DNA from: Legionellales bacterium
GTDB lineage: Bacteria > Pseudomonadota > Gammaproteobacteria > Legionellales > Legionellaceae
Direction of reading: 5' to 3'
Length of the DNA: 6,941 nt
Assembly: GCA_003489505.1 (NCBI GenBank)
Contig: DNMA01000033.1
Location: 1 to 6,941, forward strand
Both the position numbers and the translations under genes were made by a program. Below the pieces are notes generated by a model, which did no database searches, was not told the DNA's origin, and saw only the letters and a list, made by a program, of their open reading frames with translations. Below, one piece after another: positions 1-4,744 of this stretch (its first letter is position 1; each line of letters begins with the position of its first letter).

Positions 1-1602
1 CAATTGCCCAAGCCAAGCTTTTATGTCATAGGAGAATCGTGCGCGAATTTGTTCTGTGGCGAAACTATCAACTTTAACAAAGTAAGGGTATAAAACTTTA
101 AATCTTTCTAGGCGTTCCCCATCTGTATCCAAAATGGATAATTCAAACCTCAATTTAGTTTTTAGTTGTTCTAGAATGCTTAATCTTTTCAAACCTTGAT
201 ACTCTCGAACCATAATCCAGTTGGGACTATACAAACTCTGCATATCTAACTCAGTTTCTGAACCCAGAGAACTCGTCATGCTTTCATAAAACATTTGACT
301 ATAATTTTCGATATAAAATACGATGGACCCAGGCTCCAACATTAAACTATTTTCAAATTCTTCAAAAAATCCAATTAAAGCAGGGAAAACTTCATATTTT
401 ATCAAACGAATGAATTCCACACTTAAGGTTCGATGCTCTTGAGCAAGATATTTAAATAGCTTGAAGATCTTTTGACGGTCAGGCTTGGCCATAAAGTCTA
501 AAATACTTAAAAAGATATCTAAAAAGTTTTCTGTTTTATCTTCTTGAAGTTTTAAAAACTGATTAATATCCTGTACAATTTTTGCAGCCTCTCTTTGAAG
601 CTCTCGTGCATGTTCTGAATCAACCGACACACGGCTTTGGGTCGTAATAGCCGTCACAATTTTTTGTAACATCAGGGTAATTTCTGCAAAAATATGCGGC
701 AAAACCTCTTTGGTCTGATTAGCAAAACTAAAAATGTTACCGGTTGAGCCTAATTGACTTAAGGTTAAACCCAAATAAAATCCTAGATTTTTGGCAAGCC
801 ATAACTTATCTTGAAACAACGCTTGAAAAATCTGATTTGTCATCCCTTTAGATAATTCCACTGAAAACTTTTCATGTATTTTTTCAAAGAAATCCAAGAC
901 ATTGATATCCAAATCAAATAATAGGTTATAGGCATGATTAAAATCAGCCAAATTTTCAGGAGAGGCCAAATCAAAACTATGTCTTTCGATAGCATTAAAT
1001 ATCTTTTCAACTAAAAATAGTAAATTCCATATTTTTTTAATTCTAATCACCCATGCAGGCTTTGGCATGTGATAATTATCAAGATCAGTAAAAATAGCAT
1101 CATTATTTAAGTCACTAAAATATTGTTGCAATACTGCCTCTGGAAATTTTAATTTCGGTAATCGAATAACCCAAAATGGTAAATTATCATCAACTAATGC
1201 ATAAGATTTCTTAGGATGAATTAAAGACTCAAAATAATCATTGACTGAAATCACATCCACTCGCCATTTTTTCCCCATGGTGTCATAGGGTATAGCTTGA
1301 TCATTTAAGATATGTGTTAAGGCATAACGAAAGCCTCGTAACATTTTCGAAAATTCACTGGTTGTTAAACGGGGAACTAACGCCTCTAAACGCTGTTGAA
1401 TAGCTTGCTCATTGCCCACAAAAGTTTTAATTAATCGTGATGAGACCGCAGGCCTTGAAACACCATAAATCAGTCTGCCTAATACATCATAAGTGCGCTG
1501 CGCAAGATAAAGTTCAGCAGTGGTTCCTTGATAATCACCAAAGATAGTGTTGGTATAATGGTTCACAACACCGCTTACAGAGGAACATATTCGAGAAAAC
1601 AT
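1..1602 (-). CDS. Large uncharacterised helical protein, N-terminal 534 residues (gene runs off left edge)
   Basis: I read this frame codon by codon from ATG (1602-1600) to base 1 and found no stop, so at least 534 residues are encoded and the C-terminus lies outside the window. An in-frame TAA eight codons upstream (1624-1626) rules out an earlier start; the ribosome site is weak (GATAGAATT just before ATG). I do not recognise the family. The protein looks soluble and mostly alpha-helical, rich in Leu, Phe, Ile, Lys and Glu, with no signal peptide or convincing membrane span. Residues about 326-355 (HARELQREAAKIVQDINQF region) could form a coiled coil. A motif WVIR[LI]xK[LI] occurs twice, at residues 144 and 184. 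No catalytic motif was seen. It is transcribed divergently from pgsA-hda. In a Legionella-like genome, a large helical protein of this kind could be a Dot/Icm-type secreted effector (SdhA-like giants come to mind), but that is speculation. The coding call is solid; the function is unknown. Confidence 0.85.
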   Translation of the reverse strand, partial: MFSRICSSVSGVVNHYTNTIFGDYQGTTAELYLAQRTYDVLGRLIYGVSRPAVSSRLIKTFVGNEQAIQQRLEALVPRLTTSEFSKMLRGFRYALTHILNDQAIPYDTMGKKWRVDVISVNDYFESLIHPKKSYALVDDNLPFWVIRLPKLKFPEAVLQQYFSDLNNDAIFTDLDNYHMPKPAWVIRIKKIWNLLFLVEKIFNAIERHSFDLASPENLADFNHAYNLLFDLDINVLDFFEKIHEKFSVELSKGMTNQIFQALFQDKLWLAKNLGFYLGLTLSQLGSTGNIFSFANQTKEVLPHIFAEITLMLQKIVTAITTQSRVSVDSEHARELQREAAKIVQDINQFLKLQEDKTENFLDIFLSILDFMAKPDRQKIFKLFKYLAQEHRTLSVEFIRLIKYEVFPALIGFFEEFENSLMLEPGSIVFYIENYSQMFYESMTSSLGSETELDMQSLYSPNWIMVREYQGLKRLSILEQLKTKLRFELSILDTDGERLERFKVLYPYFVKVDSFATEQIRARFSYDIKAWLGQL

Positions 1603-1625
1603 AATTCTATCATTTGAATTAATTT

Positions 1626-1631
1626 AGTATA
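1626..1631 (-). promoter_or_regulatory. Possible -10 element of the leftmost minus-strand gene
   Basis: On the minus strand the spacer reads TATACT here, one mismatch from TATAAT, 23 bases upstream of the ATG at 1602. No good -35 hexamer is found at 16-18 bases upstream, so this is only a candidate within a very AT-rich stretch. Confidence 0.3.
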
Positions 1632-1662
1632 TTTTATCATAATGCCACAGAAAGTAACAATG

Positions 1663-1680
1663 ACTTTTTAACCAAAAAGT
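1663..1680. repeat. 7-bp inverted repeat in the divergent spacer
   Basis: ACTTTTT (1663-1669) and AAAAAGT (1674-1680) are perfect inverse complements around an AACC loop. On the plus strand it is followed by an A tract rather than a T tract, so it does not have the form of an intrinsic terminator for either direction. It lies between the two divergent genes and could be a protein-binding dyad or simply AT-rich chance. Confidence 0.35.
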
Positions 1681-1709
1681 TAAAAAAAAGCGCAACACCT
1701 GGGTCGGGT

Positions 1710-1715
1710 TATAAT
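1710..1715 (+). promoter_or_regulatory. Perfect TATAAT hexamer, alternative -10 for pgsA-hda
   Basis: An exact TATAAT sits 79 bases before the pgsA start, but 15-19 bases upstream there is only A-rich and GCGC sequence with no -35 resemblance, and the preceding bases GGGT are not an extended -10. It is an alternative to the GTGACA/TAAACT pair just downstream. Confidence 0.3.
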
Positions 1716-1723
1716 ACAATAAC

Positions 1724-1752
1724 GTGACATTCTCAGCTTATTTCGATAAACT
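1724..1752 (+). promoter_or_regulatory. Candidate sigma-70 promoter for pgsA-hda
   Basis: GTGACA (1724-1729, one mismatch from TTGACA) and TAAACT (1747-1752, four of six consensus bases) are exactly 17 bases apart. Transcription would start near 1759, leaving about 36 bases of leader before the pgsA ATG. The same -10 hexamer at the same spacing occurs in the stronger promoter proposed for the ProQ-like gene, which makes this pair more believable. Confidence 0.4.
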
Positions 1753-1794
1753 AAGAAAAGTTTTATACACCAAGAAATGATTAATTAGCAACTT

Positions 1795-2337
1795 ATGCCT
1801 ATTCAACATCTACCCAATATTATTTCTTTAATAAGATTATTCTTAGTGATACCTTTTAGCTATTATTTTCTTAATCACAATATGCATACGGCCTTTATCA
1901 TTTTTTTCATTGCTTCTTTTTCAGATGGTTTAGATGGCTGGATTGCTAGAGTATTTCATTGTCAAAGCCGTTTAGGCCTAATGCTAGACCCGCTGGCAGA
2001 TAAGGTACTGATTATCACTTGTTTTTTACTTTTGGGCTACCAAGGCTTCATCAACCTATGGTTAGTACTTTTAGTATTATTTAGAGACCTATCCATATTA
2101 CTGGGGGCTTTCATTTCAATATGTATCCTCAAAAAACCAAGACCGCTATATCCTACATTGGTGAGTAAATTCAACACCTTGTTTCAAATGTTATTAATAG
2201 TTCTTTGTTTAATTGATGCGACGTTTGCCAATATTCCTAAAATAGCAATACAAATCACTAGTATTTTGGTTGCCTCCACCACATCAATTACTTATCTACA
2301 ATATTTATTTTTATGGCGAAAAGAGGTTAGAAAATAA
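1795..2337 (+). CDS. pgsA: CDP-alcohol phosphatidyltransferase, probably phosphatidylglycerophosphate synthase
   Basis: Probable CDP-diacylglycerol:glycerol-3-phosphate 3-phosphatidyltransferase, the integral inner-membrane enzyme that makes phosphatidylglycerol phosphate and releases CMP. The CDP-alcohol phosphatidyltransferase signature is complete: D44-x2-D47-G48-x2-A51-R52-x8-G61-x3-D65-x3-D69, whose aspartates bind the metals and the CDP-lipid. Several hydrophobic segments (about 8-26, 32-44, 70-88, 90-110, 125-145, 148-172) fit the six-helix fold. Its 180 residues match the usual PgsA length of about 180. The start MPIQHLPNIISLIRL resembles PgsA N-termini; an in-frame TAG immediately upstream blocks extension, and no clear Shine-Dalgarno precedes the ATG. 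The gene is first in a pair with hda, 7 bases away. The family is certain, but the polar head group is not readable from the motif: a second PgsA-like or cardiolipin-type member is possible. Confidence 0.88.
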   Translation: MPIQHLPNIISLIRLFLVIPFSYYFLNHNMHTAFIIFFIASFSDGLDGWIARVFHCQSRLGLMLDPLADKVLIITCFLLLGYQGFINLWLVLLVLFRDLSILLGAFISICILKKPRPLYPTLVSKFNTLFQMLLIVLCLIDATFANIPKIAIQITSILVASTTSITYLQYLFLWRKEVRK

Positions 2338-2344
2338 TCTGTCT

Positions 2345-3046
2345 ATGTTTCAACAATTATCTTTTTCACAACTAGTCCTTGAACAAAAAGAACTCCATGA
2401 ATTTATCTGGGGGGAAAATGCTTTACTTAAATTTCATCTCGAACATATTTTAGAGAACAAAGATGATAAGTTTGTTTATGTTTGGGGAAACTCAGGCTCT
2501 GGTAAAAGTCATTTGTTACAAACGCTTTGCAATCAGTATGACGAGTCACTTTCTAGCATTTATATTCCGCTGAATTTATTTGAAAACTTTCACCCCTCTT
2601 CTCTTGAAAATCTTGAAAATCAAAACATTGTCACCATTGATGACATTCAATTGATTAAGCATCATGAGGAGTGGGAAGAAGCTATATTCCATTTATTCAA
2701 TCGTATTCGTGATAAAAAAGATACTTTACTGATGATTTCGGGCAACTTGCCACCCAACAAACTTGAGCTGAAACTACCTGATTTAGTCTCACGCCTTCAA
2801 TGGGGAATGACTTGGCATTTAAAAGAGCCCAGTGACGATATTAAATTACAAATCATCACGCAAACGGCAGTAAAAAAAGGTTTTTATATCCCAACATCGG
2901 TTGCGCAATATCTATTATCACATTTTCCAAGAAATTTAAATCAACAAATGCAGATTTTAGATATTTTAGATAAACATTCTTTACAAGCACAAAGAAGAAC
3001 GATTAGCATCCCTTTTATCAAGGAATGCCTCCTCAGCAATCCTTAA
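2345..3046 (+). CDS. hda: DnaA regulatory inactivator Hda (AAA+)
   Basis: Hda partners with the DNA-loaded sliding clamp DnaN to trigger ATP hydrolysis on DnaA after initiation (RIDA), preventing re-initiation. At 233 residues it matches E. coli Hda. Visible parts: an N-terminal clamp-binding region (QLSFSQ at 4-9, degenerate); Walker A G48-NSGSG-K54-S55; Walker B TIDD with D99-D100; sensor-1 region LLMISGN (128-134); Box VII LPDLVSRL with the likely arginine finger R150; and a sensor-2 helix around PRNLNQQMQ with R196. IWGEN, AIFHLFNRI, LPDLVSRLQWG and IPFIKE all align with E. coli Hda. An open frame reaches back to 2270, inside pgsA, but family alignment puts the start at ATG 2345, 7 bases after the pgsA stop. 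The nearest Shine-Dalgarno-like AGAGG (2322-2326) is 18 bases away, so translation probably depends on pgsA. It overlaps the convergent ProQ-like gene at the stop codons. Confidence 0.93.
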   Translation: MFQQLSFSQLVLEQKELHEFIWGENALLKFHLEHILENKDDKFVYVWGNSGSGKSHLLQTLCNQYDESLSSIYIPLNLFENFHPSSLENLENQNIVTIDDIQLIKHHEEWEEAIFHLFNRIRDKKDTLLMISGNLPPNKLELKLPDLVSRLQWGMTWHLKEPSDDIKLQIITQTAVKKGFYIPTSVAQYLLSHFPRNLNQQMQILDILDKHSLQAQRRTISIPFIKECLLSNP

Positions 3047-3618
3047 TCCACCAACTCTTCTTTTTTATTTAACCCGAGCTTTGATTTCAATCTCTCAACA
3101 GCACTAGGGTCCATGGTGCGCATCGGTTTAGATTTAAAGACAATTTCAGTTTTTTTAGGGCTTTCTTTGAGCGCAGGTGCGTCGGTGTATTGATGCTTGG
3201 GTGCTGATTCAAAATGAGTTTTGTGTTGATTTTTAATATTTTTTTCAATGCGTTTCTTAATTTTTTGAGCAGCTAGTAAAGCCTCTTCTTCTGTGACTTC
3301 ACCACAAGGCTCACCTTGTAAGTTGATGCGTATCCCTTGAGTCTTAAGACTGGCTAGATAATCAATACGACGAGTAAAAACTACTAGCGCTTCACGTAAT
3401 TTAGCCTTAGAAATGCCAGCCTCGGCTGCCTCTTCCGAATAATCTAAAATATCGTTCATAACACCAATGCTCAAAGGGAAAATTTGATCAGAGGTATCAA
3501 ATGCTTTAGGGAATCGTTCCGTTAACCACTTCAATGCTTTAAGACGGGCTTGGCGACATTGAATTTTTTGTTTTTGATTAATAGAAACTGTTCTGGGATG
3601 CTGCTCTTTATTCTTCAT
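3043..3618 (-). CDS. proQ: ProQ/FinO-domain RNA-binding protein (RocC-like possibility)
   Basis: Likely an RNA chaperone that binds structured sRNAs and mRNA 3' ends. Residues about 24-128 align with the E. coli ProQ FinO domain: WLTERFPKAF, PLSIGVMNDIL, ISKAKLREAL, IDYL, IRINLQGEPCGE. RNA-contact positions are mixed: counterparts of ProQ K54, R58, Y70 and R80 are kept (K71, R75, Y87, R97), whereas those of K35, R62 and R69 are S50, V79 and D86. After the domain comes a Lys-rich linker and a short C-terminal motif (MDPSAVERLKSKLGL, 169-183) instead of a ProQ Tudor domain; total 191 residues. I chose ATG 3618, with GAG five bases upstream. A TTG nine codons earlier (3645) lies almost at the predicted transcription start and would leave no room for a ribosome site. 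Legionella RocC, a competence repressor, has a FinO domain too, so that role is possible but not shown. Confidence 0.88.
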   Translation of the reverse strand: MKNKEQHPRTVSINQKQKIQCRQARLKALKWLTERFPKAFDTSDQIFPLSIGVMNDILDYSEEAAEAGISKAKLREALVVFTRRIDYLASLKTQGIRINLQGEPCGEVTEEEALLAAQKIKKRIEKNIKNQHKTHFESAPKHQYTDAPALKESPKKTEIVFKSKPMRTMDPSAVERLKSKLGLNKKEELVD

Positions 3619-3654
3619 AGTTACTCTAATTTTAGGCGCTCTCAATGACCCAGA

Positions 3655-3683
3655 AGTTTATTGAAATGTACTAATATTGTCAA
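3655..3683 (-). promoter_or_regulatory. Strong sigma-70 promoter for the ProQ-like gene
   Basis: On the minus strand a perfect TTGACA (3683-3678) is followed after exactly 17 bases by TAAACT (3660-3655). Transcription would begin near 3648, giving a leader of about 30 bases before ATG 3618. The distance fits the chosen ATG start and argues against the TTG at 3645. It is the best promoter match in the window. Confidence 0.65.
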
Positions 3684-3694
3684 TGTGCACTATC

Positions 3695-3734
3695 TTTTGA
3701 TTAAGCTTGCTCTTTTCAAGAAACTTAATCAAAA
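3695..3734. repeat. 11-bp perfect inverted repeat with inner stem, between divergent genes
   Basis: TTTTGATTAAG (3695-3705) and CTTAATCAAAA (3724-3734) are exact inverse complements. Inside them CTTG (3706-3709) and CAAG (3717-3720) also pair, giving one near-continuous stem with a CTCTTTT loop and an AAA bulge. It lies immediately upstream of the -35 of the ProQ-like gene and ahead of the Pmp3-like/dapB/mmsAB operon. Neither strand has a T tract after the stem and the stem is AT-rich, so it is unlikely to be a terminator. A dimeric regulator site, or a leader-RNA hairpin of the plus-strand operon, fits better. A weak plus-strand promoter (TTGATT 3697-3702, 17 bases, GAAACT 3720-3725) would lie within it. 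Confidence 0.6.
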
Positions 3735-3766
3735 TAAAAAGATTGAAAAATCTCTTAAGAAAAAAT

Positions 3767-4012
3767 ATGAAACACAAATTCAAATATTTTTTAACCATAC
3801 TGATGCCCTGGGCCATCATGTTTAATATCGAAGAATACATTGTAGGTATTTTAAGCTTTTTTCTTCAAATTACTGTGGTGGGATGGCCCATCGCCAGTAT
3901 TTGGGCCTGTAAGACCTTATCCAAACATTACCAAAAACAAAGGCATGAACAGCATCAAGAATACAAACATCAACAAGAAGAAGAAAAAATCGATGACTCA
4001 CCAAAAAATTAA
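3767..4012 (+). CDS. Small membrane protein, probably Pmp3/YqaE (UPF0057)-like
   Basis: An 81-residue protein with two hydrophobic segments (about 6-20 and 24-50), then a hydrophilic tail rich in His, Gln, Lys and Glu (52-81). The pattern LTILMPWAIMF followed by a second helix ending GWPIASIWA resembles Pmp3/YqaE proteolipids, which usually show a PP in helix one and W-x-PG-x-IHA in helix two. Here PP is PW and PG is PI, so membership is likely but not certain; members are small inner-membrane proteins sometimes tied to membrane potential or salt stress. The frame stays open upstream to a TTG at 3707, but ATG 3767, with AAGA six bases upstream, puts the first helix near the N-terminus as in the family. 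It is the first gene of the dapB-mmsA-mmsB run, and its last 20 bases overlap dapB. A minus-strand open frame across the same place looks spurious. Confidence 0.7.
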   Translation: MKHKFKYFLTILMPWAIMFNIEEYIVGILSFFLQITVVGWPIASIWACKTLSKHYQKQRHEQHQEYKHQQEEEKIDDSPKN

Positions 4013-4736
4013 AATTATTGTTAATGGTGCATTTGGAAAAATGGGCGCTCTCGCTTGTGATGCGTTAACTAACGATGAACGCTTTGAGATCATTGCCAAG
4101 CTAGGTCGACAAGATGATTTATCAATAAGCCTACAACAATACCCAGCAGATGTCGTATTAGACTTAACCCAAGCGGACTGTGTTTGGGATAACTGTCGTA
4201 TTTATCGGCAATTTTCAATAAGATTTGTGATTGGTACATCAGGACTGACTGCTGAGCAAATTAAAGAAATTCAACAGCACTGTCTTGAAGAAAAACAAGG
4301 TGCGGCTATCATCCCCAATTTTTCTATTGGAGCTGTCATGAATATGCATTTTGCACAACTTTCGGCAAAATGGTTTGATAGCGTTGATATCATTGAAATG
4401 CATCATGAACAAAAGCTTGATTCTCCATCTGGAACTGCTATTCGAACGGCACAACTTATTCATGATGTAAAACCCGAATGGCCAGCCATAAAATCTAAGC
4501 CACAACCCGGACGTGAAACCTATATTCATCAAATTCCTATTCACTCGGTTAGAATGCCAGGCATACTTGCAGTACAGCAGGTGATGTTTGGACAAGCAGG
4601 TGAAACCATTACCCTATCACATCAAACCATTGATAGAAAAGCTTACATGCCTGGCGTATTATTAGCTTGTGAAAAAGTCATGTCGAATGAACACTTAATC
4701 GTGGGTTTAGAGCATTGGTTATTTGAAAATCAATAA
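3993..4736 (+). CDS. dapB: 4-hydroxy-tetrahydrodipicolinate reductase
   Basis: Reduces the DapA product (4S)-4-hydroxy-2,3,4,5-tetrahydrodipicolinate to tetrahydrodipicolinate with NAD(P)H, in the cytoplasmic lysine/meso-diaminopimelate pathway. Seen: Rossmann loop G13-AFG-K17-MG near the N-terminus, GTSG (81-84), NFSIGAV (109-115), and the DapB signature E135-MHHEQK-LDSPSGTA (135-149), in which H137 and K141 match the catalytic His and Lys of E. coli DapB. Length is 247 residues, shorter than E. coli (273). The C-terminal substrate loop reads HSVRMPG...QQVMFG, the form I associate with Bacillus-type enzymes rather than the enterobacterial HSLRGGDIVGEH form. An upstream in-frame ATG (3945) would add a Lys/Asn-rich extension unlike the family, so ATG 3993 is preferred; it lies inside the preceding gene, after an AAGAAG run, suggesting translational coupling. 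mmsA follows 8 bases after its stop. Confidence 0.95.
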   Translation: MTHQKIKIIVNGAFGKMGALACDALTNDERFEIIAKLGRQDDLSISLQQYPADVVLDLTQADCVWDNCRIYRQFSIRFVIGTSGLTAEQIKEIQQHCLEEKQGAAIIPNFSIGAVMNMHFAQLSAKWFDSVDIIEMHHEQKLDSPSGTAIRTAQLIHDVKPEWPAIKSKPQPGRETYIHQIPIHSVRMPGILAVQQVMFGQAGETITLSHQTIDRKAYMPGVLLACEKVMSNEHLIVGLEHWLFENQ

Positions 4737-4739
4737 GGA
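4735..4739 (+). promoter_or_regulatory. Shine-Dalgarno of mmsA overlapping the dapB stop codon
   Basis: AAGGA begins inside the dapB TAA (4734-4736) and stands five bases before the mmsA ATG. A ribosome ending dapB would sit on this site, which favours coupled translation and fixes the mmsA start. Confidence 0.75.
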
Positions 4740-4744
4740 CGTTT

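Noticed and set aside
1..1602. Possible frameshift or pseudogene at the left edge
   Set aside because: All 534 codons were read in one frame with no stop and with even composition, so there is no sign of decay within the window.
1663..1680. Hairpin as an intrinsic terminator
   Set aside because: It lies between two divergent gene starts, its stem is almost all A-T, and no T tract follows on the plus strand.
2270..2344. Upstream extension of hda from ATG 2270, inside pgsA
   Set aside because: It adds 25 residues with no resemblance to Hda; alignment of IWGEN and QLS with E. coli Hda places the start at 2345.
3619..3645. TTG start (3645) adding nine residues to the ProQ-like protein
   Set aside because: It lies about three bases from the predicted transcription start and has no ribosome site; ATG 3618 has GAG at good spacing.
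3658..3840. 60-residue minus-strand open frame across the 3619-3766 spacer
   Set aside because: It overlaps the Pmp3-like gene and the dyad, is Ile/Leu/Phe/Lys-rich as expected from AT-rich shadow reading, and lacks a family resemblance.
3945..3992. Upstream ATG giving dapB a Lys/Asn-rich extension
   Set aside because: DapB proteins begin just before the nucleotide-binding loop; ATG 3993 fits, and the extension is only the out-of-frame reading of the preceding gene's tail.
4239..4595. Minus-strand open frame inside dapB
   Set aside because: Shadow of a confidently identified gene; Ser/Arg/Cys-biased product without motifs.
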